Part shown: positions 14,683 through 24,269 of the stretch, one piece after another
How the letters are laid out: each line of letters opens with the position of its first letter
Position numbering within the stretch: the stretch's first letter is position 1
Assembly: GCA_017694295.1 (NCBI GenBank)
Contig: JADINA010000032.1
Location: 1-59,606 of the forward strand
DNA from: Candidatus Alloenteromonas pullistercoris
GTDB taxonomy: Bacteria > Bacillota_I > Bacilli_A > RFN20 > CAG-826
Direction: 5' to 3'
DNA: 59,606 nucleotides
Position numbers and translations under genes: made by a program
Notes under the pieces: generated by a model
Databases searched by the model: none
Told to the model about the DNA's origin: nothing
Seen by the model: only the letters and a program-made list of their open reading frames with translations

Positions 14683-16728
14683 CGTTTATTCCGCGGCGTA
14701 GGCATAACCAAGTGGTTTGGGAAGGGAGAGAAGCGGGTTAAGGCGCTTTTCTCCGCCTCCTTTTCCTTTCCTTCAACCGGCCTAATCGGGATAAAAGGCG
14801 AAAGCGGATCGGGGAAATCGACCCTATTGGGACTTTTGGCCAAGTTCGACGTACCCTCGAAAGGGCGGCTGTCTTTTGGGAGAATTGGGTATTCTCTATT
14901 GGCAAAATCCCGGCTAAGGGCTTTTAGGCGAAAAGGCATCGGGTTCGTTTTCCAGCATTTCAATTTGTTTGAGGAAAAGACCCTGCTATATAACATCGCT
15001 TTCCCTTTGCTTGCCGCCGGGATGGGTAAGGGGAAAGCTTTTGCCAAAGCGCGGAAGATCGGCTTAAGACTGCTTGGCGAAGGGACGCTAAACAATGTGG
15101 CCGCGAATTGCAGCGGCGGGGAAAGGCAAAGGGCGGGGATCGCGCGGGCTTTGGTCGGTGAGCCGTATTGCCTTCTTTGCGACGAGCCAACGGGCGCGCT
15201 TGATGAGGGGAACTCCAAACGCGTTATGGACATCTTATCAAGCGAAGCGCAAAACCGCCTTGTCGTCGTCGTTTCCCATAACGAGGAATTGCTTGCTGAA
15301 TACGCGGACGCCGTTTTCGTTTTGAAAAACGGCAAGCTTGTGGGCGGAGCTGACATCGAAAGCAAGACAAAGGAGGTGGAATTGAAGGAGCCGCATAGGC
15401 TTTCCCTATGGTGGGCAAGCGACCTATTTGGCTCGTTGAAGCGTTCCTATAAAGCTCTCTTGGGACTATTTTTCTCCTGCCTAATCGGGTTTTGCTCGTT
15501 GCTTCTTTCGCTTTCCTTCTTCTTTGGCCAAGGGCCCTCGATTACTGAGGCGCGGGTTAATTGCCTTGACGCCCCCCTTGCTTCGGTATCAATGCAGGAG
15601 GATGTTTCGCTTGACGATTCTCTTTTGTCTTTGGTAAAGCAAAGCCGGCCTTCGAGGCAAAGCGTTGAAAGCCTATTTTCCGAAATAGAAGGAGTTATGG
15701 TCAAAGAGGATTATTCCTTCTTTTTGCCTTCCTCGATCGAATTCGATGTCATTGGGGAAAGCGTAAGCGTCGAGGCTTCGCCGGTATATTCGTTTGCCCT
15801 TCTTGATCTTAAGGGCATTGGGCTACGGGGAAATGTGCCGGAAGACGATTTATCCTATTGCCTGATCAACGAAGAGCTAGCGAGGCTTTTCCCAGACGAG
15901 GCCATTGGGCAGGTAGTTTCCTTTGCTTGCGGCGGGATGTATTCCGGGGAGGGATGGGAGAAGGAGATCTCGCTTACTTTGCGCATGGAGGTGGCGGGCG
16001 TGGTTAACGAATTTCCGTTTTTGAATACCCCTCGTCTTTATTATTCCTATATCGCCTTGGATGAACTAATGGGCGAATGCGCGGCCTATGAATCGGAAAA
16101 GGGCGTCGTAAGCTTGGCCGAATTGGCTTTTGTTGCCAAGCCCGATTCGTATTTTTCCTGCTACAAATATTTGGTTTTTGCAACAAAAAGATGGGGATTG
16201 CAGGAATTTTTCGATAAAATCGATGCCTTCTCAAAGGAGGATTCGCCCCTTTCCTTTTCCTCTAGGGCTTATCTGACTTACGATTCGTTTGCCTCGCTTA
16301 GCGGCGCCCTTTCGACTTGCCTATATGCCTTTTTGGCCATTGAGGGGACGCTTGCGGCGGGGATATTGTTCCTATGTTGCGAGCAGCGTTACGCATCGGA
16401 AAGGAAACGGTGTGCCATCGCCATCGCCCTTGGGGCAAGCGGGCTATCCGCGTTGCTAAGGATGGGGAGTCCGATATTCGTCGCCTTGCTTTCCTCTTGC
16501 CTGGCCTCCTTGCTTTTTAGCCCTTTGCTGATGGCTATTGGAAACTTCCTCTCCCAAAGCTTTTTCGGGTTGAACGGACTTTTCTCCTTTTTGTCCATAG
16601 GCAACTATTTTTCCTTTGTCTTCCCCATCGCCCTTTCTATTGCCTTTGCCTTGGGATTATTGTGCTTCGCTTTGCTTCTACTTAGGATGCGTTCGCTTTC
16701 CTTGTCTAGGGAGATGAAGGATGAATAG
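14680..16728 (+). CDS. ABC transporter, fused ATPase and FtsX-like permease (682 aa)
   Basis: Residues 1-235 form an ABC ATPase of the LolD/MacB class: Walker A GESGSGKST, a FQHFNL Q-loop, signature CSGGERQRAG, Walker B LLCDEPTGALD and the SHN switch histidine. A membrane helix (about 258-280) is followed by a large outer segment of about 240 residues and three C-terminal helices (about 555-670), the MacB/FtsX layout. Substrate is unknown; relatives extrude peptides or lipoproteins or sense antimicrobial peptides. It overlaps the next, similar gene by 8 nt, so a heterodimer is likely. The start is uncertain: the TTG at 14680 sits in the preceding terminator tail and no ribosome-binding site is visible. 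Confidence 0.85.
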   Translation: MRLFRGVGITKWFGKGEKRVKALFSASFSFPSTGLIGIKGESGSGKSTLLGLLAKFDVPSKGRLSFGRIGYSLLAKSRLRAFRRKGIGFVFQHFNLFEEKTLLYNIAFPLLAAGMGKGKAFAKARKIGLRLLGEGTLNNVAANCSGGERQRAGIARALVGEPYCLLCDEPTGALDEGNSKRVMDILSSEAQNRLVVVVSHNEELLAEYADAVFVLKNGKLVGGADIESKTKEVELKEPHRLSLWWASDLFGSLKRSYKALLGLFFSCLIGFCSLLLSLSFFFGQGPSITEARVNCLDAPLASVSMQEDVSLDDSLLSLVKQSRPSRQSVESLFSEIEGVMVKEDYSFFLPSSIEFDVIGESVSVEASPVYSFALLDLKGIGLRGNVPEDDLSYCLINEELARLFPDEAIGQVVSFACGGMYSGEGWEKEISLTLRMEVAGVVNEFPFLNTPRLYYSYIALDELMGECAAYESEKGVVSLAELAFVAKPDSYFSCYKYLVFATKRWGLQEFFDKIDAFSKEDSPLSFSSRAYLTYDSFASLSGALSTCLYAFLAIEGTLAAGILFLCCEQRYASERKRCAIAIALGASGLSALLRMGSPIFVALLSSCLASLLFSPLLMAIGNFLSQSFFGLNGLFSFLSIGNYFSFVFPIALSIAFALGLLCFALLLLRMRSLSLSREMKDE

Positions 16729-19495
16729 CGAATTCGTCAGGCTTTCGCATGTAAAAGTGCTTTTTGGCAAGACAAAGGCATTGAATGACGTCAATATAAG
16801 TTTCCCATCACTCGGCTTTTTCGGCCTTTATGGGCAATCCGGGTCAGGCAAATCCACCTTCTTAAACGTGGTGGCTGGGTTATGCAAGCCAACCTCGGGA
16901 ATGGCGATGGTCATGCAAAGGGAGATCGGAAGGCTAAGCGAGGAGGAGGCGAGGGCGTTTCGCCTTGGCCGGATCGGCTTTTTGGATCAACAAGTCTCCC
17001 TGCTAGATTCCGACACGGTCCTCTCCAACGTCCTTTTCCCGATGGAAAGCTATTATGGGGACGAAAGAAGGATGAAGAGGAAGCGGGCCCTGGATTTGCT
17101 CTCCTTGGTTGGTTGCCTTCATCTTAAGGATAAGAGGCCGCGGGATTGCAGCGGCGGGGAAAGGCAGCGCATCGGCTTGGCCGTCGCCTTGGCGACTTCT
17201 CCGAGTATCGTTTTGGCCGATGAGCCTAGTTCGGCGCTTGACTTCGAATCCGCGAAGATGATCTTCGAGGCCCTTCGTCAGGTCTCTCGAAGCGCGTTGG
17301 TCATCGTCGTCAGCCATGACTATGGATTGCTTTCTTCCTATTGCGACGTTATTTATTCCATGAAGGATGGGGCGATAGAGGAAAGGAAGGAACTTCGCGA
17401 ATTTTGCCTTGAGAGCAAAATCCCGGCATTGCGGTTAACAGAGAGGAAAAGGAAAAACAACCTTCCCTTCCTTTTCCTTTTACGGCACGCTTACCGCATT
17501 TTGTCTGGCAAAAGGTTTCGCTTCCTTTTGCTTTTGTCCTCTTTGGTTGTTTCCTTTTTGGGCGTTGGAGCCGGGTCTTACCTAAGTGACGCCATCGAAA
17601 ATGAGGTGTCCGGGGCTTTGTCCTCATTGCTTCCCTCTTCGGAGTTGGTCATGAGCCGGAAAGGTGGGGGCGATGGGGGAAGCGAGACGCTTGTCGCCAT
17701 AAGCCAAACCAACCTGCTTCGCCTTGAGCAGGCCATGGGGAAGGGGATACTTGGGTCCGGGGAATCGCTATTATTCGATTTCGAGTCGCTTTTCTCCGAT
17801 CAAGACGACTTCGCTTTGCCTTATGGGGCCAAGCGCGTCGACTTGCCTTATTTTCGGGCTCGGAGCATCAACGATTTCCTTTGGCTTGATGAAAGGGAGA
17901 GGGAGGTGTTTCCCCATCACCCATTGGCCATGGATGATGACGACGTGGTCATCGGATTGCCTTTTGACGAGATGGCCTCACTTTGCTATTCCTTTGGCAT
18001 TCAAAGGGACTTCAAGTCGCTTGGCTCAATTTGCGATGGTTCGCTTCGTTTATCGATAAGCCTGGTGAACCAAAGCATTGGCTTTGAAACCGATGAGCTT
18101 CTTAACGTCGTTGGGTTCATCCAGGCGCCTTCGCCTTGCCTTCTTCATCTTAACCATCATTGGAATCGGTATTTCTATGTCGAGCATCTTAATTTTCGAC
18201 CCAGCGTTTCCTCCGACCTAGATAACCCTCAGACGGTTTTCGCCTTGCCTTACGTTTGCTTTCCCTCCTCGCCAGAGGAGTTCTTGTTGTTAGCTAGGAA
18301 AAAGGGAATCGATGAGTTCGTTGCCTTTGATTTCTATTTGCCGACTTATCTGCCCACCCTTTATGGCGCGGCGGAGGAAAATTGGACAGGAAGAGCCTAT
18401 CTGCTTTCCTATCCAAATTCGTCAATTGAAAAAGAGGCGGTGTTTTCGGTAGCTCAGGAAGAGGCCATAAGGGGATACCAGTTTTGCTCCCCGCTTTCAT
18501 ACTTGGCCTCAACCGATTCAATCGCCTTCGGCTTCTCATTCGCCTTTTACCTTTCCCCGGTTTTCGATGATGTCGTTTTGGCGGGGGAGACGGCCGCGAA
18601 ACTTTCCCCCGGTTTGCCTTTGTCCTCGATTTCCCTTCCTTCCTCCGTTAGGGATCTCAATTATCTTTCCTCCTCTAGGGGAGGGGCGAAGTTTTTGACC
18701 TTGGATAACGGGGATTTTCCATCAATCGACCCGCAAAAGGCGTTTGGTTTGTACGTTTCTGAGTCATTATTCGAATCTTGGGGAAAACCGCGACAGGTAT
18801 ATTTGGCCTTTGAGTCGTACGCCGATCCAAGTTCGGAGTTTCGCGAGATCGGCTATTGCGAGTTGCCGATTTTAGGGACCGTGCGGCACCCTGGGGAAGC
18901 GGTATTCGGGAGAAGCGGCTGGATTGAGGATTTCTTTTCCGTACATGCCTTAGCCCCTTCTTATCTATATTCGCCTTCCTCAGCGTTGCTAAGCTTCGAT
19001 GGAGTAGACGGAGACGAGTTAGCCGCAATGCTTAGAAGAAAATACCCTGAATATGATTTCGTCAATCCAACGTCACTTTTCGACACGAGTTTCGGAGGCG
19101 CGACCACTTACGTAAGCTTCGTTTTGCTTTTGTTTTCTTTGCTTTGCCTCCTTCTTTCCTTTGCCTTGTTTGCCTATGCCTTCTCCCTTTTTAGGATTGA
19201 GCTTTCCAACGAGTCGCGCCTATTTCGTCTGCTTGGTTTTTCCCTCTCCGATGAGAGGCGGTCGCTTTTCGCCATTTCCTTCCTCGTGAACCTTTTCGCC
19301 TTCCTTTCCTCTTGCCTTGGCTTAACCGGGGTCATGGTATTCGCCCATTTGCTGATCACCTCCTCTTTTGGCGTCGCCTCATCCTTTGTTCTTGAGTGGG
19401 CTCCATTTGCTTTGCTTTTGCTTCTTTCTTTGCTTTTCTCCTTCGTCTCCTTGCTCCTATCGAGGTTTGCGGTTAAGCAAGGTGGCGATAAATGA
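16721..19495 (+). CDS. ABC transporter, fused ATPase and large FtsX-like permease (924 aa)
   Basis: This is the second half of the pair. The ATPase has GQSGSGKST, signature CSGGERQRIG, Walker B VLADEPSSALD and SHD. A helix at about 265-285 is followed by an outer region of about 480 residues, unusually long, and three C-terminal helices (about 785-915). It shares layout with its partner but has twice the extracellular mass. Leucine, phenylalanine and serine-rich sequence dominates the membrane parts. It is probably co-translated with the upstream gene. Confidence 0.85.
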   Translation: MNSEFVRLSHVKVLFGKTKALNDVNISFPSLGFFGLYGQSGSGKSTFLNVVAGLCKPTSGMAMVMQREIGRLSEEEARAFRLGRIGFLDQQVSLLDSDTVLSNVLFPMESYYGDERRMKRKRALDLLSLVGCLHLKDKRPRDCSGGERQRIGLAVALATSPSIVLADEPSSALDFESAKMIFEALRQVSRSALVIVVSHDYGLLSSYCDVIYSMKDGAIEERKELREFCLESKIPALRLTERKRKNNLPFLFLLRHAYRILSGKRFRFLLLLSSLVVSFLGVGAGSYLSDAIENEVSGALSSLLPSSELVMSRKGGGDGGSETLVAISQTNLLRLEQAMGKGILGSGESLLFDFESLFSDQDDFALPYGAKRVDLPYFRARSINDFLWLDEREREVFPHHPLAMDDDDVVIGLPFDEMASLCYSFGIQRDFKSLGSICDGSLRLSISLVNQSIGFETDELLNVVGFIQAPSPCLLHLNHHWNRYFYVEHLNFRPSVSSDLDNPQTVFALPYVCFPSSPEEFLLLARKKGIDEFVAFDFYLPTYLPTLYGAAEENWTGRAYLLSYPNSSIEKEAVFSVAQEEAIRGYQFCSPLSYLASTDSIAFGFSFAFYLSPVFDDVVLAGETAAKLSPGLPLSSISLPSSVRDLNYLSSSRGGAKFLTLDNGDFPSIDPQKAFGLYVSESLFESWGKPRQVYLAFESYADPSSEFREIGYCELPILGTVRHPGEAVFGRSGWIEDFFSVHALAPSYLYSPSSALLSFDGVDGDELAAMLRRKYPEYDFVNPTSLFDTSFGGATTYVSFVLLLFSLLCLLLSFALFAYAFSLFRIELSNESRLFRLLGFSLSDERRSLFAISFLVNLFAFLSSCLGLTGVMVFAHLLITSSFGVASSFVLEWAPFALLLLLSLLFSFVSLLLSRFAVKQGGDK

Positions 19496-19628
19496 AGCGA
19501 CGGGGCAAGAGGCGCTTGTTTTTCTCTAATAGAGAAGCCCATTGGATTTGCCTTTCCCCATTTTGTTTTTCCTTCTAGGGCCTTTTATCCATTTTTTCCT
19601 CTTTTCTACCACGTTCAACTGATGTATA

Positions 19629-19642
19629 TTGACCCCGGTCAA
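19629..19642. promoter_or_regulatory. Palindrome before the cold-shock gene
   Basis: TTGACC and GGTCAA are separated by CC, a perfect 14-nt palindrome about 40 nt before the ATG. A TATATT at 19625-19630 overlaps it, so it could be an operator at the -10. No factor is implied by sequence alone. Confidence 0.35.
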
Positions 19643-19681
19643 ATTTTGTAACGGAATTGGCCAGGAAGGTTAAGGAGTCTC

Positions 19682-19891
19682 ATGAAGGGAACAGTTAAAA
19701 TGTTCAACAAGGAGAAGGGCTACGGCTTCATCCACGCTGAGGATGGCCGCGACTACTTCTTCCACTATTCCGCTCTCATCATGGACAAAGAAGACGAGTA
19801 CAAGACCGCCGACAAAGGCGAGCTCGTCGAATTCGATGTCCAAGAGTCGGAACGTGGCCCGCGGGCAGCGAACGTTAAGAAAGCTGCTTAA
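19682..19891 (+). CDS. csp: Cold-shock domain protein
   Basis: The 69-residue OB-fold protein has RNP1 (KGYGFIHAE) and RNP2-like (DYFFHYSAL) motifs and the family end VEFDVQESERGPRAANV. CspA-type proteins bind single-stranded RNA and DNA and act as RNA chaperones. AAGGAG lies 6-7 nt before the ATG. It is monocistronic with a terminator just downstream. Confidence 0.96.
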   Translation: MKGTVKMFNKEKGYGFIHAEDGRDYFFHYSALIMDKEDEYKTADKGELVEFDVQESERGPRAANVKKAA

Positions 19892-19911
19892 TAGTCAAGC
19901 GGAAGCTTCTT

Positions 19912-19939
19912 AGCCTTACCAGGTGGTAAGGCTTTTTTG
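19912..19939 (+). terminator. Terminator after csp
   Basis: A perfect 9-bp stem (19912-19920 with 19925-19933) has an AGGT loop followed by TTTTTT. Confidence 0.9.
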
Positions 19940-19987
19940 TTTTCCTCGAAGTCGTAGCTCCCCGATGCCTTTTCCTGCTTTTCTTTA

Positions 19988-20353
19988 TTGCGCAAAGTCA
20001 TCCCCTTCAGAAGCGCCGCCAAGCTTGGCAAAAAAGCCGATGTCTTCATCCCCTGCCAAAAGCTCAATTGGCTTTCTAGCGCCGGGGAACGCCTCACCGA
20101 CGACATCATCCGGGAAGGGGAGGTATACGAAGCGACCTTGAGCTTCCGCCCGCGCGGCTGCTTCCTTGAGGAGGAAAGCCTCCATAACCATGAGAAAGCT
20201 TATAAGACGGTTAAGGCCACCAAACTGGGGGAGAAGACCATCATCCATTTAGTCGGGGCCCAAACCGGGGAAAGGCTTAGCTACGTCGTGCCCTCTAGCG
20301 ACCTCATCTATTCCTCCTTGATGGTGTATATGCGGAAAAAGGCCAAGAAGTAG
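19988..20353 (+). CDS. Hypothetical protein, 121 aa
   Basis: I do not recognise this protein. It is soluble and beta-rich in appearance, with a segment EGEVYEATLSFRPRGCF, then KTIIHLVGAQTGERLSYVVPSSDLIY and a basic end. Codon use matches neighbouring core genes and a terminator follows, which supports a real gene. The only start near the left end is the TTG at 19988, without a clear ribosome-binding site. Confidence 0.55.
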   Translation: MRKVIPFRSAAKLGKKADVFIPCQKLNWLSSAGERLTDDIIREGEVYEATLSFRPRGCFLEEESLHNHEKAYKTVKATKLGEKTIIHLVGAQTGERLSYVVPSSDLIYSSLMVYMRKKAKK

Positions 20354-20371
20354 AGGGGAAACAAAACCATA

Positions 20372-20397
20372 GGCCGAGCTCAATCGGCCCTTTTTTC
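20372..20397 (+). terminator. Terminator
   Basis: A 6-bp GC stem (20372-20377 with 20384-20389) is followed by TTTTTT. Confidence 0.8.
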
Positions 20398-20462
20398 TTT
20401 GCAAATCCCCGTTATCGCATCTAGAAATCCCTCTTGCCGTTCCATAAAGGCGGCTAAGTTCG

Positions 20463-20514
20463 TAGTTAACATTAAAGTTAACTAGTAGAAATGCGCCTAT
20501 TAAAAGTTTACAAT
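20463..20514 (+). promoter_or_regulatory. ychF promoter with abutting palindrome
   Basis: TAGTTAAC (20463-20470) and GTTAACTA (20477-20484) form a perfect 22-nt palindrome with a 6-nt centre. TAGAAA (20486-20491) and TACAAT (20509-20514), 17 nt apart, form the probable promoter. The palindrome ends 1 nt before the -35, a position that suits a repressor or activator. Confidence 0.55.
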
Positions 20515-20544
20515 CCTCCTCGTTTCAGAGGAACGCTTCATCTT

Positions 20545-21657
20545 ATGCCATTAAAAGCCGGGATCGTCGGCTTGCCCAACGTCGGCAAGTCCACCTTGTT
20601 CAACGCCATCACCAATTCCCACGTCGAGGCCGCCAATTACCCATTTGCGACCATCAAGCCCAACACCGGGGTCGTCATCGTCCCTGATGAGCGGCTCGAT
20701 TTCCTCGATGCCCTTTTTCACCCGGCCAAGAAGATAAACGCCACCTTTGAGTTCTACGACATCGCCGGGCTCGTCAAAGGGGCGAGCAGGGGCGAGGGGC
20801 TCGGCAACCAGTTTTTGGCCGCCATCCGCGAATCCGACGCCATCTGCGAGGTCGTCCGCTGCTTCGACAATTCCGAGGTCATCCACGTCGAGAACACCGT
20901 CGATCCCGCCCGCGACATTGAGATCATCGACCTCGAGCTTTCGATGGCCGACCTCGAGACAGTCAACAACCGCATCGCCAAGCAAGACATCAAGGCCCGG
21001 GTGGCCCATGACAAAACCGCCGAATACGAGATGGCGATACTCCGCCCCCTGCAAGCCATCCTTGGGGAGGGCAAGCCGGCAAGGCTATGCAAGGAGCTAA
21101 GCAAAGAGCAGATCGCCTATGCCCGGAAGAACTTCTTCCTGCTTACCCTAAAACCCATCATCTACGTCGCCAACGTCGCCGATTCCGATTACCCCAACCT
21201 CGATTCCTGCGCCTACTATAGGAAGGTGAAGGAAATAGCCGAGTCGCAAAACGCCCAATGTATCCCCGTCTCATGCGAGATCGAATACGAGATTTCGCAA
21301 ATCGCCGACAAGGAGGAGAGAAGGGAGTTCCTCGACTCAATCGGGGCCAGCGAATCCGGGTTAGACAAGCTCGTTAAGGCCTGCTATCGCCTTTTGGAGC
21401 TATCGACCTTCTTCACCTGCGGCAGCGATGAATGCCGGGCCTGGACTTTCAAAAACGGCATGAGCGCCCCCGAATGCGCCGGCATCATCCACACCGATTT
21501 CCAAAAAGGCTTCATCAAAGCCGAGGTCTACGATTTTGAGGACCTCAAGGCCCTTGGCTCGGAACTCGCGGTCAAGGAAGCCGGCAAACTCCGGATGGAG
21601 GGAAAGGATTACCTGATGAAAGACGGCGACTGCGTCTACTTCAGGTTCAACGTCTGA
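20545..21657 (+). CDS. ychF: Redox-regulated ATPase/GTPase YchF
   Basis: The 370-residue Obg-related P-loop protein has GLPNVGKST (G1), [13 protein letters not shown] (switch), [22 protein letters not shown] (G3) and a C-terminal TGS-like domain ending [10 protein letters not shown]. YchF (OLA1) binds ribosomes and prefers ATP because of its altered G4 motif, here NVADSD. The ATG at 20545 gives the canonical [12 protein letters not shown] start. It is translationally coupled to ispF. Confidence 0.96.
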   Translation: MPLKAGIVGLPNVGKSTLFNAITNSHVEAANYPFATIKPNTGVVIVPDERLDFLDALFHPAKKINATFEFYDIAGLVKGASRGEGLGNQFLAAIRESDAICEVVRCFDNSEVIHVENTVDPARDIEIIDLELSMADLETVNNRIAKQDIKARVAHDKTAEYEMAILRPLQAILGEGKPARLCKELSKEQIAYARKNFFLLTLKPIIYVANVADSDYPNLDSCAYYRKVKEIAESQNAQCIPVSCEIEYEISQIADKEERREFLDSIGASESGLDKLVKACYRLLELSTFFTCGSDECRAWTFKNGMSAPECAGIIHTDFQKGFIKAEVYDFEDLKALGSELAVKEAGKLRMEGKDYLMKDGDCVYFRFNV

Positions 21658-22154
21658 TGGGGAAATACCGGATTGGCATAGGAGAGGACATCCACCGCCT
21701 TTGTTTGGGGCGGAAGCTTATCCTTGGCGGGGTTGAGATCCCGTTTGGGGAAGGGCTTGACGGCCATAGCGACGCCGATTGCCTGTTGCACTCGCTTATG
21801 GACGCTTTGCTTGGGGCGTTGGCCCTAGGCGACATCGGGGTCTACTTCCCGCCCGATGACCCAACTTACGAAGGGGCCGATTCAAAAAAGCTCGCCAAGG
21901 AAGTGGTGGGCTTAATCAAGGGAAGGGGGTATCGCGTCTCCAATTGCGACCTATTGCTCTTCGCCGAGGCCCCTAAGCTTAAGCCCTATGCCGAGGCGAT
22001 TAGGCATAGCGTCGCCGATATATTGGAAGTGGGGATCGAAGACGTCGGGTTCCAGGCCATGAGCAACGAAGGGCTTGACGCGGTCGGCCAAAGAAAGGCC
22101 ATTAGGGCTGTCAGCGCCGTCTTGCTTGAGAAGGCGGAAGGAGAGGAAAAATGA
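21657..22154 (+). CDS. ispF: 2-C-methyl-D-erythritol 2,4-cyclodiphosphate synthase
   Basis: The 165-residue MEP-pathway enzyme cyclises CDP-ME-2-phosphate. The zinc ligands are D11 and H13 (GEDIHRL) and the later GHSDADCLLH histidine. ALGDIGVYFPP and a C-terminal SNEGLDAVGQRKAIRA segment complete the family pattern, although the last is usually TTEGLGF. It starts at the last base of the ychF stop and overlaps argS by 4 nt. Confidence 0.95.
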   Translation: MGKYRIGIGEDIHRLCLGRKLILGGVEIPFGEGLDGHSDADCLLHSLMDALLGALALGDIGVYFPPDDPTYEGADSKKLAKEVVGLIKGRGYRVSNCDLLLFAEAPKLKPYAEAIRHSVADILEVGIEDVGFQAMSNEGLDAVGQRKAIRAVSAVLLEKAEGEEK

Positions 22155-23773
22155 ACAACGAAATGGAATTGAAACTCGCCTTGAAGGAGGTTTTTGCCTC
22201 CTTGGGGCTTAACTTAACCGAGCAAGACATCGTTATCGAGCGGAGCAAAGACCCCTCCCATGGCGACTATTCGACCAACGCCGCTATGAAATACGCCAAG
22301 CCGCTTGGGCTCAAGCCGCGCGATTTGGCCGCCAAGATCGAAAGCTCCTTCTCTTTGCCCCTTGTCGAGAAAATCGAGGTCGCTGGGCCGGGATTCGTCA
22401 ATTTCTTCATGCGCAAAGACGCGCTTACCTCGGTCCTTTCCAAGATATTCGCGGAAGGGGAAGGCTATGGGCGAAGCGAAAGGAACGGGAAGAGGATCAA
22501 CGTCGAGTTCGTCTCGGCCAACCCGACCGGCGACTTGCATTTGGGCCATACCCGCATCGCCGTCGTCGGGGATGTCATCTCCTCCTTGCTCGATTGGGCC
22601 GGCTATGACGTGACCCGGGAATACTACCTAAACGACTGCGGCAACCAGGTTGAGCACCTCGGCCATTCGATAAGGGCCCGTTATCACGAGCTTTTCGGCG
22701 AGCCGCTTGACCTTGGGACGGACGATTATCACGGCCCCGACCTCATCGAGATCGCCAAGCGGATAAAGGAAGAGCATGGCGACGCCTATTTGGTTGACAA
22801 CGAGGAAACCCATCGCTTCTTCATCGCTTACGGCATCGAGGCGGAACTAGCGAAGATAAAAGCCGATTTGGATGCCTTCCGCGTCCACTTCGACGTCTTC
22901 TCCTACGAATCGGAGATCCGCAAGGGGGATACGATCGCGAAAACGATCGCCGAGCTTTCCCCTTATATATACGAGAAAGACGGGGCCCGCTACCTCAAGA
23001 CGTCGTCTTTCCTCGACGACAAGGATCGGCCAATCGTCAAAAGCGACGGCTCCTACACCTATTTCATGCCCGACATCTGCTACCACTACGACAAGATGTC
23101 GCGCGGCTATGACCTGCTCATCGACGTCTTGGGCGCCGACCACCACGGCTACATCAACCGAATGAAATCGGCCCTCATGATGAAAGGCTATTCCAAAGAC
23201 GCCTTGGAAGTCGAGCTCGTCCAAATCGTCAGAACTTTCCGCGATGGGGAGGAGGTTAAGATGTCGAAGCGGACTGGGAAGGCCATCACCCACCGCGAGC
23301 TCATCGCCGAGGTCGGGGTCGATGCCGTCCGCTATCTATTCGCGGAGCGCAACCAATCCTCCCACCTCGACTTCAATTACGATCTCGCCCTTGACCAAAG
23401 CTCGGCCAACCCCGTCTATTACGCCCAATACGCCCATGCCCGCTGCTGCTCATTGCTTAGCCTTGGCGGGGACATCGAAATCGATCCCTCCGGGTCAATG
23501 CTGGGCAATGAGGTCGAAAGCTCGATATTGAAGCATCTCGCTTCCTTCCCCGCGGACCTGCGCAGCTTCGCCGCCGAGAGGGCACCCCATAAGCTATGCG
23601 CCTACATCCATCGCCTGGCCGAGCTAATCCACGAATACTACGCCTCAACCAGGATCATCGATCGGAACAACATTCCGTTGACATCCTCGCATCTTGCGCT
23701 TATAAAAGCCTGTGAAATCGTTATGAAGAACGCCCTTGGCTTACTAGGCGTAAGCGCCCCAGCCAAAATGTAA
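22151..23773 (+). CDS. argS: Arginyl-tRNA synthetase
   Basis: The 540-residue class I enzyme has an N-terminal Arg-S domain (about 5-90), the HIGH-type motif NPTGDLHLGHTR, the KMSK motif EEVKMSKRTGKAI and a DALR anticodon-binding end. Length is normal. It is the third gene of ychF-ispF-argS and overlaps ispF by 4 nt. In Bacillus argS is followed by rpoE, as here. Confidence 0.97.
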   Translation: MNNEMELKLALKEVFASLGLNLTEQDIVIERSKDPSHGDYSTNAAMKYAKPLGLKPRDLAAKIESSFSLPLVEKIEVAGPGFVNFFMRKDALTSVLSKIFAEGEGYGRSERNGKRINVEFVSANPTGDLHLGHTRIAVVGDVISSLLDWAGYDVTREYYLNDCGNQVEHLGHSIRARYHELFGEPLDLGTDDYHGPDLIEIAKRIKEEHGDAYLVDNEETHRFFIAYGIEAELAKIKADLDAFRVHFDVFSYESEIRKGDTIAKTIAELSPYIYEKDGARYLKTSSFLDDKDRPIVKSDGSYTYFMPDICYHYDKMSRGYDLLIDVLGADHHGYINRMKSALMMKGYSKDALEVELVQIVRTFRDGEEVKMSKRTGKAITHRELIAEVGVDAVRYLFAERNQSSHLDFNYDLALDQSSANPVYYAQYAHARCCSLLSLGGDIEIDPSGSMLGNEVESSILKHLASFPADLRSFAAERAPHKLCAYIHRLAELIHEYYASTRIIDRNNIPLTSSHLALIKACEIVMKNALGLLGVSAPAKM

Positions 23774-23803
23774 ATCAGGCGATTGCCGAATAAGGAGAAC
23801 GAT

Positions 23804-24226
23804 ATGAACAAGAAAAGCATGATCGACGCCGCCATCGAGATCATCGAGAAAGAGGGGAAGGGCCTCGCCTTCCCGGAACTGTGGGAGAAAGTCTGCGACG
23901 AATGCCAAATCCCCGACGTCGATAGGCCCAACAGGATCGGGCACTTCTACACCGACCTCTCGCTTTCGGGGAAATTGCTTTTCACCAAAGAGCAGCTTTG
24001 GGATCTGCGGACCCGCCACAAATACAAGGAAGACTCCTTCCTCGGGCTCGCCTATGCCGACGTCAACACCGAATCCGATTCCTCTTCCGATAAGCGCGAG
24101 GAGGAGAATTACGACTTGGCGGTCGCCGGTAAAGACACCATCGATGACGACGACGATGTCCCCGACACCCCCCAGGAAGACAAGATGGAAGAGGGCCTTC
24201 GCCCGAACCAGGATTTCAATTCCTGA
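23804..24226 (+). CDS. rpoE: RNA polymerase delta subunit
   Basis: The 140-residue protein has an N-terminal HARE-HTH domain (about 1-75, with FPELWEKVCDECQIPD and FYTDLSLSGK) and an acidic disordered tail of D/E clusters. Delta raises RNA polymerase recycling and initiating-NTP selectivity and exists only in Bacilli-type Firmicutes, so it is a lineage marker. AAGGAG lies 7 nt before the ATG. Confidence 0.93.
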   Translation: MNKKSMIDAAIEIIEKEGKGLAFPELWEKVCDECQIPDVDRPNRIGHFYTDLSLSGKLLFTKEQLWDLRTRHKYKEDSFLGLAYADVNTESDSSSDKREEENYDLAVAGKDTIDDDDDVPDTPQEDKMEEGLRPNQDFNS

Positions 24227-24244
24227 TAATCCATATATGAAGAT

Positions 24245-24269
24245 AAGGCTCCATATCGGGGCCTTTTTT
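24245..24269 (+). terminator. Terminator after rpoE
   Basis: An 8-bp stem with one G-T pair (24245-24252 with 24258-24265) is followed by six T. Confidence 0.85.
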
